In this document: one piece after another, positions 24,147 to 33,901 of the stretch | How the letters are laid out: every line of letters starts with the position of its first letter | Position numbering within the stretch: the stretch's first letter is position 1 | Source of the DNA: Nonomuraea sp. PA05 | GTDB lineage: Bacteria; Actinomycetota; Actinomycetes; Streptosporangiales; Streptosporangiaceae | Direction: 5' to 3' | DNA length: 64,000 bases | Assembly: GCF_008086045.1 (NCBI RefSeq) | Contig: NZ_VSEY01000034.1 | Span: 1 to 64,000 of the forward strand | Position numbers and translations under genes: made by a program | The notes under the pieces: model-generated | What the model was told of the DNA's origin: nothing | Seen by the model: the letters and a program-made list of their open reading frames with translations, nothing else | Database searches by the model: none

Positions 24147-24982
24147 TTGGCCGCGCCCTGGGTCAGCCCGTTGTAGATGAAGCGCTGGAGCAGCAGGAAC
24201 ACGGCCAGCGTCGGCACGATCACCAGGATCGCGCCCGCCGAGATGTTCTCCCAGTGCGCCCCGAACGGCCCCTTGAAGCGGAACAGGGACGTCGAGATCG
24301 TGCCGAGCCCCTGGTCAGGCATGTAGAGGAAGGGGATGTAGAAGTCGTTGTAGACGGCGATGCCCTTGACGATGACGACGGTCGCGATGGCCGGCTTGAG
24401 CAGCGGGAGGATGATCTTCCGGTAGATCGCGAACGAGGAGGCGCCGTCCAGGCGGGCGGCCTCGTCCACGGAGATCGGGATGCTCCGGATGAACTGCAGG
24501 AAGATGTAGATCGCGACGATGTCGGTGCCGAGGTACAGCATGATCGGGGCCAGCCGGGTGTTGAACAGGCCGAGCTGGTCGACCACCTGGAAGGTGGTGA
24601 CCTGGGTGGTGATGCTGGGGACGAGCGTGGCGAACAGGAACAGGGCGACGACGAGCTTCTTCAGCCGGAAGGTGAACCGGTCGATCGCGTAGGCGGCGGC
24701 CGAGCCGATGAAGACCGTGCCGGTGATCGACACCACCAGGATGACGAAGGTGTTGAGCGCCGCCTCGGCCATCCGTCCCTTCTCGAAGGCCGTGAAGTAG
24801 TTGGCCAGGTTGAACCAGTCGCCTGGCGGGGTCAGCGGGCCGCTGCCGGCCGCGAGTTCGTCGGACGTCTTCAGCGAGGTGAGCAGCACCACCCCGAGCG
24901 GCAGCAGGACGACCAGGCTGGCCAGGATCAGCGACAGGTACTTCAGGGTGCTCGCCACCCTGGCGCGGACGGCGGTGCTCAC
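24143..24982 (-). CDS. Carbohydrate ABC transporter permease (MalG-like)
   Basis: 279 residues, six membrane segments, CUT1 family. The GTG start at 24982 overlaps the stop of the first permease (GTGA). A FAYVP-less MalG-type N-terminus (LILASLVVLLPLGVVLLTSLKTSDE) is followed by the EAA loop IPISVDEAARLDGASSFAIY, which contacts the ATPase. No ATPase gene is nearby, as usual for actinobacterial CUT1 systems served by a shared MsiK-type ATPase. It probably imports manno-oligosaccharides. Confidence 0.93.
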   Translation of the reverse strand: MSTAVRARVASTLKYLSLILASLVVLLPLGVVLLTSLKTSDELAAGSGPLTPPGDWFNLANYFTAFEKGRMAEAALNTFVILVVSITGTVFIGSAAAYAIDRFTFRLKKLVVALFLFATLVPSITTQVTTFQVVDQLGLFNTRLAPIMLYLGTDIVAIYIFLQFIRSIPISVDEAARLDGASSFAIYRKIILPLLKPAIATVVIVKGIAVYNDFYIPFLYMPDQGLGTISTSLFRFKGPFGAHWENISAGAILVIVPTLAVFLLLQRFIYNGLTQGAAK

Positions 24983-25932
24983 GAGGTCGCCCTTTCTTCC
25001 GGAACGATCCGCCGCTGCACCCACGCCACCAGCAGGATGATGACGAGGAGCACGACGGCGGCGGCCGAGGCCAGGCCGGTCTTGTTGAAGCGGAAGGCGA
25101 GCTTGATGGTCTGGATGACGAAGGTCTCGCTCGCGCCGGCGCCGCCGGTCATGATGTACGGGATCTCGAAGACCGACAGGCACCCGGAGATGGCCAGGAT
25201 CGCGGTCAGCCCGATGAGGGGGCGCAGGCTGGGCACGATGATGAAGCGGAACTGCTGCCACCGGTTGGCCCCGTCGAGCTCGGCGGCCTCGTACAGCTCG
25301 GGCGCGATCGACTGGATGGCGCCGAGGAAGAGCACGAAGTTCAGCCCCATGTAGCGCCACACCGAGACGCCGGCCAGCGAGTAGTTGACCAGGTCGGGGT
25401 CGCCGAGCCACAGGTGCTCGCCGCCGACGCCGAAGAGCCTCAGCACCGTGTCGAAGGTGCCGCCTTCCTGGAAGAAGTAGAGGAAGACGAAGCCGATGGC
25501 CACCCCGTTGATCAGGTACGGGAAGAACAGGATGCCCTTGAACAGGTTGCGGAAGCGGGTGTTGAAGCTGAGGACGGTGGCGAAGTAGAGCGCGAGCACG
25601 ATCTGCAGGACGGCGGCGCCCAGGTAGTAGGCGCTGGCGACGAAGACCCTGAACAGCTCGGGGCGGGTGAAAATCTCGAAGTAGTTCTCGAGACCGGTGA
25701 AGGTGTAGTCGGGGCTGACGCCGTCCCAGTCGGTGAAGCTGTAGACGATCATGTTGATGATCGGCACGTACGAGAAGGTGATGAGCAGGGCCAGCGGCAC
25801 GAGCAGGAACAGCCAGGGGGTCAGGCCCTGCCTCCAGCGGCGGCGCGGCCGCTGCCGGGAGTGCCGCGCCGCGTCCTGCGGTCGCGGGCCTCCCGCCGGG
25901 CCGCGCTTCAGGGATGACGAGATCGGTGTCAT
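24979..25932 (-). CDS. Carbohydrate ABC transporter permease (MalF-like)
   Basis: 317 residues with a basic cytosolic head (about 1-37) and six membrane segments starting LTPWLFLLVPLALLITFSYVP. The EAA loop APELYEAAELDGANRWQQF is near residue 215. It forms a heterodimer with the permease downstream and works with the lipoprotein at 26110-27417. It is separated from that gene by a 177-bp stretch of repeated sequence. ATG start at 25932 behind AAAGG. Confidence 0.93.
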   Translation of the reverse strand: MTPISSSLKRGPAGGPRPQDAARHSRQRPRRRWRQGLTPWLFLLVPLALLITFSYVPIINMIVYSFTDWDGVSPDYTFTGLENYFEIFTRPELFRVFVASAYYLGAAVLQIVLALYFATVLSFNTRFRNLFKGILFFPYLINGVAIGFVFLYFFQEGGTFDTVLRLFGVGGEHLWLGDPDLVNYSLAGVSVWRYMGLNFVLFLGAIQSIAPELYEAAELDGANRWQQFRFIIVPSLRPLIGLTAILAISGCLSVFEIPYIMTGGAGASETFVIQTIKLAFRFNKTGLASAAAVVLLVIILLVAWVQRRIVPEERATS

Positions 25933-26000
25933 CTCTGCCTTTCTTCGGTCAGCTCGCGGCGCCGGCGCGCCGGTTCGGGCCGGCGCCGCGAGCGGGGGTG

Positions 26001-26148
26001 TCAGGCGGTGGCCTGCCGGCCTCCCACCGGGGCGGGGACGTCATGCGGCGGTGGCCTGCCGGCCCTCCACCGGGCGATGTCAGGCGGCGGCCTCCACCGG
26101 GCGGGGAGGTCAGGCGGCGGCCTGCTGGCCGGCCTTCCAGCGGGCGGA
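26001..26148. repeat. Tandem duplication of the binding-protein gene 3' end
   Basis: Four units beginning TCAGGCGGCGGCCTGC (plus-strand) start at 26001, 26041, 26080 and 26110, with lengths 40, 39, 30 and about 38 bp. The last is the true end of the solute-binding-protein gene; the three others repeat its final codons and stop (TGA on the minus strand) downstream. Units differ by small deletions. Confidence 0.85.
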
Positions 26149-27417
26149 CAGGTCGGCGAGCACGCTGTTCAGGTCGCCCTTGGCGGCTCCGCGGGCGACG
26201 TCGATGAGCTTCTGCCGGTAGTCGGGCGACTTGATCCCGACCTCGGACTCCTTGTCGATGTTGTCGACCAGGATGCGCTGGTCGGTCTCCAGCTCGATGA
26301 GCTTGACGCCGGCGTCGCTGTACGGCTTCAGCGCCGAGGGCAGCGGGTCGGACTGGACGGGCGAGACACCCTGGTTGGTGGCGGAGAAGCCGGACTTGTC
26401 GACGAACCAGTCGAGCCAGGCCCGCGCCGCGGCCTTGTTCGGGGAGTGGCTGTTGACGGCGTACTGGTAGTCGGGGTTGAGCACCGAGCAGAACGAGCCT
26501 CCGGCCTGGGAGGGGAAGGGCATGAAGGCGATGGAGTCGGGGCTCTGGCCGGCCGTGGTGGCGGCGGCCTGCATCTGCGGGATCGCCCAGGAGCCGAGCC
26601 ACATCGCGCCGATCTTGCCGGTGGCGATGAACTTCTTGGAGTCCTCCCAGTTGGTGGTGGTCGGGTCCTTCTCCGTGAGCTGCTGCTGGACGGCGTTGAA
26701 CAGCAGGGAGTCGATGACGTTGAGGTCCTTGCCGGGGGCCCACGGGTCGCCGGTGGTCATCGCGGACTCGGCCTTGACGTCGCAGGTGACCGAGCCGTTG
26801 CCGTTGGTCCAGTTGCTGAGCGGCCAGCCGTCCTTGTAGTTGGTGTAGAGCGGGGTCGCGCCGGTCTTGTCCTTGACGGCCTTGAGCCCGGTGAGGAACT
26901 CCTCCGGCGTCTTGGGCCAGTCGGTGACGCCGGCCTTGGCCCACAGGTCCTTGTTGTAGACGAAGCCGTTGGCCGAGGCGAAGGAGACGATGCCGTAGAC
27001 CTGGTCGTTCACCGTGCCGGACTGAACGAACTTGTACTTCTGGGACATGTCGGCGGCCGAGCCGAGGGGGGCGAAGAACTTGGGGTAGTCGCCCTTGGCG
27101 ATGTTGTTCGGGATGAGCAGCACGTCACCGTAGTTCTCGGTGTTCATGCGGATCTTGACTTCGCCCTCGTAGTCGGTGATCGCCTCGAACTTGACCTGGA
27201 CGCCGGGGTAGACCTTGGCGAAGTCGTCGGCGTACTTCTTCATCGTGCCGTCGTTCACCAGGTCGGTGCGGTTGGTCAGTACGGTGATCTCGCCGGAGAC
27301 CTTCGACGGGTCGCTCGCCGCCGTGGCGGGCGCCGTGCTCTTTCCGCTGCCGCCGCAGGCGGCGGCCAGCGCCGCGGTCACCGCGAGGGCCAGACCGGTC
27401 AGCGCAAGTCTGCGCAT
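26110..27417 (-). CDS. Sugar ABC transporter solute-binding lipoprotein (family 1)
   Basis: 435 residues. A lipoprotein signal ends in the lipobox LAAAC (Cys about 21), followed by a Ser/Thr/Ala linker. The mature part is a CUT1 binding protein (EITVLTNRTDLVND; GIVSFASANGFVYNKDLWAKAG, then WPKTPEEF). It captures oligosaccharides for the two downstream permeases; the neighbouring beta-mannosidase and mannanases argue for manno-oligosaccharides. A 14-bp LacI-type site lies 157 bp upstream. The 213 bp to the upstream lacI gene contain no other gene. Confidence 0.93.
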   Translation of the reverse strand: MRRLALTGLALAVTAALAAACGGSGKSTAPATAASDPSKVSGEITVLTNRTDLVNDGTMKKYADDFAKVYPGVQVKFEAITDYEGEVKIRMNTENYGDVLLIPNNIAKGDYPKFFAPLGSAADMSQKYKFVQSGTVNDQVYGIVSFASANGFVYNKDLWAKAGVTDWPKTPEEFLTGLKAVKDKTGATPLYTNYKDGWPLSNWTNGNGSVTCDVKAESAMTTGDPWAPGKDLNVIDSLLFNAVQQQLTEKDPTTTNWEDSKKFIATGKIGAMWLGSWAIPQMQAAATTAGQSPDSIAFMPFPSQAGGSFCSVLNPDYQYAVNSHSPNKAAARAWLDWFVDKSGFSATNQGVSPVQSDPLPSALKPYSDAGVKLIELETDQRILVDNIDKESEVGIKSPDYRQKLIDVARGAAKGDLNSVLADLSARWKAGQQAAA

Positions 27418-27573
27418 CTCACACCATCTCCTAAGGGAAGCACCGTGGTTGCGGTGAACAGTGGCATGTCGCGTTTAGGCGTAAAAGGGACGAAGCACTG
27501 AAGATACATAACCGTTACAAGGCGTTCAGTGCAGGCGTCGATCGAGACATAGGTTGAGCTGGGAAAACAATCA

Positions 27574-27587
27574 CTAGAGCGGTTTAG
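27574..27587. promoter_or_regulatory. LacI-type operator before the sugar importer
   Basis: CTAGAGCGGTTTAG fits the 14-bp form CTAAAACGTTTTAG that recurs at 31213, 45758 and 49663. It lies 157 bp upstream of the binding-protein gene, close to the end of lacI. A second small palindrome TAACCGTTA is at 27509-27517. Confidence 0.6.
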
Positions 27588-27630
27588 TAACCGGGAGGCG
27601 TGCGAGGGCCGCGCCCAGTGACGGGCGGGG

Positions 27631-28671
27631 TCAGCGAGCCCTGGCGGTGGTGCCGCGCGGGACGAGCACGGGTGTCGGCACCGCGCCCACCTCGGCGTGA
27701 CCGCTGTCGATGAGGTCCATGAGCCGGCGCGTGACCTCCGCCCCGAAGGCGAAGACGTCGTGGCTCATGGCCGACAGCGGCGGATGGGTGAGCCGGCAGA
27801 GCTGGGAGTCGTCCCAGGCCAGCAGGGACAGCTCGGCGGGCACGGACACGCCCATCTCCGTGGCCACCGACAGGCCGGCCACGGCCATGATGTCGTTGTC
27901 GTACAGGATGGCCGTGGGCCGCTGGGCGGAGGCGAGCAGCGCCCGCGTGGCGCGGGCGCCCTGCTCGCCGGAGAAGTCGGTGGGCAGGATCCTGCCGGGC
28001 TCCAGGTTGAGGTCGGCGACCGCCTTGGCGAACGCCTCACTCCTGATCATGCTGTGCCCGAGCGTGGCGGGGCCGCCCACCCGCGCGAGCCGCCGGTGCC
28101 CGAGCGCCGCCAGGTAACGCACCGCCTCGGTGACCGCCGCGCCGTCGTCCGTCCAGACCGACGGCAGCCCGCCGGTCAGGTCGGGATGCCCGACGGCGAT
28201 CACCGGCAGGCCCAGCGCCGCGATCGGCGCGACGCGGGGGTCGTCGAGGGTGAAGTCGACCATGATGGAGCCGCTGATCTGCTTGCTGCGGCCCCAGCCG
28301 TCCAGGACGCCGATCTCCTCGCCGACGTCGTGCACCAGCCGCAGCAGCAGCGAGTGCGACCGCTCCACCAGCACGCTCTCGATGCCGGAGACGAACTCCA
28401 TGTAGAACGGCTCCAGGCCCAGCATGCGGGCCGGCCTGGCGATGACCAGCCCCACGTTGCTGACCTGCGTCGAGGCCGACGACAGGGAGCGGGCGGCCTG
28501 GTTGGGCAGCCAGCCCAGCTCGCGGGCGGCCTTGAACACCTTCTCCCGCGTGGCCGCGGACACCCCCGGCTTGTCGTTCATCGCCAGCGACACCGAGCCC
28601 TTGGACACTCCGGCGCGCGCGGCGACCTCGGCGATCGTCACCTTCCCGCCCGGGCGGGCGGCAGCTCTCAT
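27631..28671 (-). CDS. LacI-family regulator of the mannan operon
   Basis: 346 residues. The HTH is TIAEVAARAGVSKGSVSLAM (about 12-31), the hinge is NQAARSLSSAS, and the effector domain begins NVGLVIARPARMLGLEPF. It is a full-length paralogue of the regulator at 45846-46889, sharing LEPFYMEF, LLAWDDSQLCRL and AMSHDVFAFGA. Its ATG overlaps the beta-mannosidase stop (ATGA), so it is co-translated with that enzyme. It probably represses the beta-mannosidase and importer promoters through the CTAAAACGTTTTAG-type sites. Confidence 0.93.
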   Translation of the reverse strand: MRAAARPGGKVTIAEVAARAGVSKGSVSLAMNDKPGVSAATREKVFKAARELGWLPNQAARSLSSASTQVSNVGLVIARPARMLGLEPFYMEFVSGIESVLVERSHSLLLRLVHDVGEEIGVLDGWGRSKQISGSIMVDFTLDDPRVAPIAALGLPVIAVGHPDLTGGLPSVWTDDGAAVTEAVRYLAALGHRRLARVGGPATLGHSMIRSEAFAKAVADLNLEPGRILPTDFSGEQGARATRALLASAQRPTAILYDNDIMAVAGLSVATEMGVSVPAELSLLAWDDSQLCRLTHPPLSAMSHDVFAFGAEVTRRLMDLIDSGHAEVGAVPTPVLVPRGTTARAR

Positions 28672-31133
28672 GGCCGGGGAACCCCTTCCGCCGCGTTCAC
28701 GCAGAACAGCGCCGGCCGCACGGCGGCCTCGTCGATACGGGCGGCGTCGGGCAGGCCGCTCACCGTGATCGTGACGCTCTCGCCGGGCAGCAGCGTGACC
28801 AGCCCGCGGTCGGCGGTCGCCGCGGGGCCGAGCCGGTCGGCCTGCAGCAGCAGATCGCGGACGAACGCGCGGGCGGTGATCACAACCATGAGCGTACCGC
28901 CGGAGGCGTCCAGACGCAGGTCGAGTTCGGCGGGCGGGTAAACGAACTCCTTGTCGGGCCCGCCGAGCACGACGTCGCGCAGGTCACCGGCGTCCGCCAC
29001 GAGCAGCTCGCCCGCGGCGTCCTTGATCTCGGCCACCTCGGCCGTCAGCGGCAGCAGCGCGACCGAGCGCGGCGGCACCGTGAACGGCACGTGCTCCTCG
29101 GCCAGGCCCGTCCCGTCGGCGCGCAGCCTGCGCACGACGGCGGTGCCCTGCCAGGGGTCCGGCGACTGGTTGTCGGCGGCGAGCACGCGGTTGCCGTCCC
29201 TGCTCTGGAAGGTCAGCAGCCGGTCGGCGTACAGGCGGCGCAGCTCGTGGTAGAGCGGCTTGAGCCGCTCGGCCCCGTCGATGGCCGCCCACGAGGTCAC
29301 CGGCCAGCAGTCGTTGAGCTGCCAGACGACGGTCCCGCCGCAGACCGGCCAGTGGGAGCGCCAGTGGGCGACGCCGGTCGCGATGGCGCGGGCCTGGTTG
29401 ACCTGGGTGAGGTAGTGCCACTGGTCGAAGTCGGCGGGCACGCTGAAGTGGTGGGCCAGGCCCCGGTCGAGCTTGCCGTTGCCGTCCTCGGCCTTCTGGT
29501 GGTGCAGCATGCCGGGCGAGGTGGAGGTCAGCGGGTCGTCGCCGAGCCATTCGCGCAGGGTGGCATGGGCGGGCGGCGCCTGCCAGCCGAACTCGGCGGC
29601 GAAGCGCGGCACGTGGTCGAGGTAGTCGCTGTAGTCGCGGCGGTTCCACGCCTCCCAGAAGTGGGAGGGCCCGTGCGCGGGGTCGTTGGGGTGGTGGTCC
29701 CACGAGCCCGACCAGGGGCTGCCCGCCTGGTACGGCCGGGTCGGGTCCAGCTCGGCCACCACGCGCGGCAGCAGCCCGAGGTAGTAGCCCTCGCCCCAGC
29801 TCTCCCCGGCCAGCTTCCGCTCCCAGCCCCAGTCACGGAAGCCCCACAGGTTCTCGTTGTTGCCGTTCCAGAGCACGAGGCTGGCGTGCGGGCTGAGCCG
29901 GGTGACGTTCTCGCGGGCCTCGGCCTCGATCTCGCCGCGCAGCGGCTGCTCCTCGGGGTAGGCGGCGCAGGCGAACAGGAAGTCCTGCCAGACCATGAGG
30001 CCGAGCTCGTCGCAGGCGTCGTAGAAGGCGCGGTCCTCGTAGATGCCGCCGCCCCAGACGCGGACCAGGTCCACGCCGGCCTCGGCGGCCTGGACCAGCC
30101 GGCGACGGTAGCGCTCGGGGGTGATGCGGGCGGGCAGGGCGTCGTCGGGGATCCAGTTGACGCCGCGGGCGAAGATCGGCTGCCCGTTGACGCGCAGGGT
30201 GAAGGCGGTGCCGTGCTCGTCGGGCGCGCTGTCCAGCTCCACCGTGCGGAACCCGACGCGCCGCTCCCACCGGTCCAGGACGCGGCCGGCGTCGGACAGG
30301 GTGACGACGCAGTCGTAGAGGGCCTGGTCGCCGTAACCGCGCGGCCACCACAGCTCGGGCTCCGGCACCTCCAGCACGATCACCGCGCTGCCGGAGGAGA
30401 CGGCCTGGACAGCGGTGTGCCCGGCGGCCTCGATGGTGAGGGTCAGCTCGCGGTCCGCGCCGGAGGCGGTGCGTTCCAGCTCGACGTGCGCCTCGATCCT
30501 GCCGCCGGTGCCCGTGACGGTGACCAGCGGCCTGACCTCGGCGAGCCTGGCGGTGCTCCAGCTCTCCAGCCGCGCGGGCCGCCAGATGCCGGCGGTGACC
30601 AGGGTGGGCCCCCAGTCCCAGCCGAAGGAGGCGGCCATCTTCCTGATGTAGTTGAACGGCTCGGGGTACTCGTTCGGCCGCGCGCCGAGACGCTCGCGCA
30701 GCCCTTCGGCCTCGGTGTAGGCCGAGGTGAACAACACCGACAGCGCCGAGCCGTCGCGCACGCGGCCGGTCACGTCGAAGCGGTAGGAGCGGTGCATGTT
30801 GCGGGTCCCGCCCAGCTCCTGCCCGTCCAGCGACACCGTGGCGACGGTGTCGAGCCCGTCGAAGACCAGGTCCGTACGCTCGAAGCCGGGCGGGGCCGCG
30901 GCCAGCGCGGTGTCATAACGCCAGTCGGCCCGGCCCGCCCACGCCACCTCGGTCTCGTTGAGATCACGGTAGGGGTCGGGGATCAGCCCGGCCGCCAGGA
31001 GGTCCGCGTGCACGCAGCCGGGCACCTGGGCGGGCACGGCCTCGTCGCGCAGACCGGCGACCTCGGCGGGGGCCGGGCCGCCCGCCAGCCGGAGCGTCCA
31101 TCCCGAGTCCAGCGACCTACTCTGCTTCGTCAA
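28668..31133 (-). CDS. GH2 beta-mannosidase (intracellular)
   Basis: 821 residues without a signal peptide. The N-terminal jelly roll (about 8-190, with WRYDTALAA and FNYIRKMAASFGWDWGP, typical of beta-mannosidases) is followed by an Ig-like domain and a TIM barrel (GVNWIPDDALP, DLVRVWGGGIYEDRAFYDACDE). E427 in LWNGNNENLWG is the acid/base and E514 in FAAEFGWQAP the nucleophile. The open frame continues upstream with no plausible start; a TTG at 31133 with AGGAG 8 bases before it gives the family-like beginning LTKQSRSLDSGWTLR. It releases mannose from imported manno-oligosaccharides. Confidence 0.93.
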   Translation of the reverse strand: MTKQSRSLDSGWTLRLAGGPAPAEVAGLRDEAVPAQVPGCVHADLLAAGLIPDPYRDLNETEVAWAGRADWRYDTALAAAPPGFERTDLVFDGLDTVATVSLDGQELGGTRNMHRSYRFDVTGRVRDGSALSVLFTSAYTEAEGLRERLGARPNEYPEPFNYIRKMAASFGWDWGPTLVTAGIWRPARLESWSTARLAEVRPLVTVTGTGGRIEAHVELERTASGADRELTLTIEAAGHTAVQAVSSGSAVIVLEVPEPELWWPRGYGDQALYDCVVTLSDAGRVLDRWERRVGFRTVELDSAPDEHGTAFTLRVNGQPIFARGVNWIPDDALPARITPERYRRRLVQAAEAGVDLVRVWGGGIYEDRAFYDACDELGLMVWQDFLFACAAYPEEQPLRGEIEAEARENVTRLSPHASLVLWNGNNENLWGFRDWGWERKLAGESWGEGYYLGLLPRVVAELDPTRPYQAGSPWSGSWDHHPNDPAHGPSHFWEAWNRRDYSDYLDHVPRFAAEFGWQAPPAHATLREWLGDDPLTSTSPGMLHHQKAEDGNGKLDRGLAHHFSVPADFDQWHYLTQVNQARAIATGVAHWRSHWPVCGGTVVWQLNDCWPVTSWAAIDGAERLKPLYHELRRLYADRLLTFQSRDGNRVLAADNQSPDPWQGTAVVRRLRADGTGLAEEHVPFTVPPRSVALLPLTAEVAEIKDAAGELLVADAGDLRDVVLGGPDKEFVYPPAELDLRLDASGGTLMVVITARAFVRDLLLQADRLGPAATADRGLVTLLPGESVTITVSGLPDAARIDEAAVRPALFCVNAAEGVPRP

Positions 31134-31212
31134 CCTGCCTGCTCCTTGATCATGACAATGGGACAAACGCCCCCAGACGTCCGACAAGGTAGCGATTCCC
31201 ACCTGAACATGT

Positions 31213-31226
31213 CTAGACCGTTTTAG
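31213..31226. promoter_or_regulatory. LacI-type operator before the beta-mannosidase
   Basis: CTAGACCGTTTTAG, 12 of 14 matches to the ideal CTAAAACGTTTTAG, 80 bp upstream of the TTG start and inside the 291-bp divergent region shared with the GH5 gene. Confidence 0.65.
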
Positions 31227-31337
31227 GTCTTCGCTAAACCAGCAGGTCGTGGAGAGGCTCAAGAGTCCTGCCGACGTCCCGGCGGCAGGCAGGCCACTGA
31301 ACGCGTTAAGCGACCGTGTCTTCCGTGTTTCCGATCG

Positions 31338-31367
31338 TTGACATCGTTGTCGCACCGGTTCTATCTT
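31338..31367 (+). promoter_or_regulatory. Candidate housekeeping promoter of the mannanase operon
   Basis: TTGACA (31338-31343), an 18-bp spacer, then TATCTT (31362-31367), 58 bp upstream of the GH5 ATG. The -35 is a perfect match to the vegetative consensus; the -10 is moderate. Confidence 0.55.
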
Positions 31368-31424
31368 CAGGGCACTTATTCGGTAAAGCAATCGTTCAGC
31401 CGAATCCGAGAAAGGCCCAGCCCC

Positions 31425-33887
31425 ATGCGATCCCTCCGATGGGCGAGCCTCGCCGCGGTCGTTCTGGCACTCTCCCTGGCCCCGCCCGCGCACGCTGCCC
31501 CCACCCCGACGGACCTGAACTCGCTGAACACCCGGTTCGTGACCCGCGCCGACTCCCGCCTCAGCCTCGACGGGAAGCCGTTCCGCTTCGCCGGCACCAA
31601 CATCTACTGGCTCGGGCTGGACGAGAACGTCGGCGGCGTCGCCTACCCGACGTTCTTCCGCATCCGGGACGCCCTCGACACGGCCAAGGCCATGGGCATG
31701 ACCGTGGTGCGCTCGCACATGCTGGCCTCCACCGGCAACCCCCTGTCGATCCTGCCGTCGAAGGAGGCGGGCTTCAACGAGGAGGCGTTCGCGACGGTGG
31801 ACTACGCGATCGCCTACGCCGGCTCGATCGGTCTGCGGCTGATCCTGCCGCTGACCGACGAGTGGTCCTACTATCACGGCGGCCACCGCGACTTCACCGA
31901 CCCCTACGGCCTGCCGTCGCAGGCGTTCTACACCGACGAGCGGGTGATCGCCGACTACCAGGCCTACGCCGAGCACGTGATGCGCCGGGTCAACCCGCTG
32001 ACCGGCAAGGCCTACAACGCCGACCCCACGATCATGGCCTGGGAGTTCGGCAACGAGCTGGAGGGCATGACCCTCGACTGGATCAACCGCAACGCGACCG
32101 CGTTCAGGAAGTGGGCGCCGCGCCAGCTCATCGCGGCCGGCCGCCGCTTCGAGATCGACGCCGACACGCTCGCCGCGCCCGGCGTGGACATCGTGGACGT
32201 GCACTACTACCCGCCGACCGCCGAGCGGGTGCGCGCCGACGCGGCCACCATCACCGGCGCGGGCAAGGTCTACCTCGGCGGCGAGTACGCCTCGACGGCC
32301 GCCACCAAGGAACTGCTCACCCCGCTGGCCGAGGACCGCAACGTCACCGGCATGTTGTCGTGGTCGTTGTTCGGCCACCACGACCGGGGCGGCTTCGTCC
32401 AGCACGACGACGGCTTCACCCTGCACTATCCCGGCGACGACGAGCGCATGCGGGCCTCCGTCGAGGCGCAGGTCGCCTTCGCCGGCCGGGTCTCCCCGCC
32501 GAGGGGCCGTCCCGCGCGCGTCGGGCCGCCGCTCATCGTCCAGGTGGGCAAGCGCGGCGGCCTCAACGAGCTGAGCTGGCGCGGCGCGGCCGGAGCCGCC
32601 GGCTACGTCGTGGAGCGCTCGCAGCGCGGCCGGTGGAGCGCCGCCCACCAGGGGCTGCTCACCGACAACGAGACGCCGTGGCTCGACACGGGAGCGACGG
32701 GCGAGGTCACCTACCGGGTCGTCCCGGTCGACCGCGACGGCCGCCGCGGCACGGCGTCCGAGCCGGTGCGGGTCGCCCGCTCGCAGGTCGCGCTGATCGA
32801 CCCGCTGCAGACGACGGACCTGGCCGACGGCCACGAGAACGTCACCATCACCCCGGTGGCGGCCGTCGCCGAGGGCGAGGCGTGGATGTCGTGGAGCCGC
32901 CCCGGGTTGCAGCGGGTGCGCTTCGAGGTGTCGGGCCGGCCCCGCGTGCGGGTGCAGGTCTCCGGCGACGGCTCCGCCTGGCGTACCGTGCGGCACGAGA
33001 GCGAGGACGGCCAGGTGACGGCCGACGCCGGCGGCGCCGGTCACGTCCGCGTGCTGTGGAGCGGCGGCAAGGGACTGACCCGCGCCACCCTCTGGTCGGC
33101 CGACCCGGCGCCCGTCTCCGCGCCCCCGGCCGCCCCCGCGCCGCTCACCCCGGCTCCGGACGCCCGTGACGTGCTGGGCACCCCGGCGTTCACCTGGAGC
33201 CCGGCCACGGGCGCGGGCTTCTACACGCTCGTCGTCTCCGAGCACGCCGACCTGAGCGACCCCGTGCTGACGGCCACCGCGATCACCGGTACGGAGCACA
33301 AGCCCGCCGAGCAGCTCGAACCCGGCGTCACCTACCACTGGCGGGTCACCGCGGCCAACGCGGCCGGCCGCACCCACGGCGCGGTGTCCTCCTTCGCCAC
33401 CCGCCCGCTGCCCACCGCCCCAGCCGTCGTGGACGACTTCACCGGCTATGCCGACTCGGCCCAGCTCGCCGCCGCCTACGTGCGCAACCCCGGCGGCGAC
33501 CAGATCACCCCGTCGCTGGCCCCCGGCCAGGACCTGCGGCTGGACTACACGCTCGGCGGCGCGGGATACGCGGGCGTCACCCGTACCTTCTCCCCCGCCC
33601 TGGACGTATGGGGGCAGCACGGCCTCGAACTGCGGCTCGCCCAGACCGGCGCCGCCGCGAAGATCACCGTCCAGTTCGTCACCGGCGGCGTCTACTTCGA
33701 GCACACCCTCGACGCCGCCCCGGACGGCGTGGTCCGGATCCCGTTCGCCGAGTTCGACCACCCGAGCTGGGCCGGCGCGGGCCCGCTCGACCTGACCCGC
33801 TTCGAGCAGCTCTCGTTCTACGTCGGCGGCGCGCCGGGCACCGGCACGCTCACCGTCGACCAGGTCACCGCCTATCCCACCCCGTAG
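31425..33887 (+). CDS. Secreted multidomain GH5 beta-mannanase
   Basis: 820 residues. Signal peptide about 1-24 (WASLAAVVLALSLAPPAHA). Catalytic GH5 barrel about 30-375: FRFAGTNIYWLGLDEN, AMGMTVVRSHML, E211 in FGNELEG as acid/base, DVHYYPP, and E287 in YLGGEYAS as nucleophile. Then FN3-like strands (about 385-460 and 570-655) and a C-terminal module (about 665-820) starting VVDDFTGYADSAQLAAAY, which is also present at the N-terminus of the GH26 enzyme at 35308. Mannan specificity is inferred from the fold and from two GH26 mannanases directly downstream. ATG chosen after GAGAAAGG. Confidence 0.88.
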   Translation: MRSLRWASLAAVVLALSLAPPAHAAPTPTDLNSLNTRFVTRADSRLSLDGKPFRFAGTNIYWLGLDENVGGVAYPTFFRIRDALDTAKAMGMTVVRSHMLASTGNPLSILPSKEAGFNEEAFATVDYAIAYAGSIGLRLILPLTDEWSYYHGGHRDFTDPYGLPSQAFYTDERVIADYQAYAEHVMRRVNPLTGKAYNADPTIMAWEFGNELEGMTLDWINRNATAFRKWAPRQLIAAGRRFEIDADTLAAPGVDIVDVHYYPPTAERVRADAATITGAGKVYLGGEYASTAATKELLTPLAEDRNVTGMLSWSLFGHHDRGGFVQHDDGFTLHYPGDDERMRASVEAQVAFAGRVSPPRGRPARVGPPLIVQVGKRGGLNELSWRGAAGAAGYVVERSQRGRWSAAHQGLLTDNETPWLDTGATGEVTYRVVPVDRDGRRGTASEPVRVARSQVALIDPLQTTDLADGHENVTITPVAAVAEGEAWMSWSRPGLQRVRFEVSGRPRVRVQVSGDGSAWRTVRHESEDGQVTADAGGAGHVRVLWSGGKGLTRATLWSADPAPVSAPPAAPAPLTPAPDARDVLGTPAFTWSPATGAGFYTLVVSEHADLSDPVLTATAITGTEHKPAEQLEPGVTYHWRVTAANAAGRTHGAVSSFATRPLPTAPAVVDDFTGYADSAQLAAAYVRNPGGDQITPSLAPGQDLRLDYTLGGAGYAGVTRTFSPALDVWGQHGLELRLAQTGAAAKITVQFVTGGVYFEHTLDAAPDGVVRIPFAEFDHPSWAGAGPLDLTRFEQLSFYVGGAPGTGTLTVDQVTAYPTP

Positions 33888-33901
33888 GAAGGGAACCCCC
33901 C

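Noticed and set aside
31134..33761. Upstream extension of the beta-mannosidase frame to about 1,700 codons
   Set aside because: The extension is antisense to the GH5 mannanase, has no recognisable domain, and a TTG start with a good ribosome site sits at the normal protein beginning.
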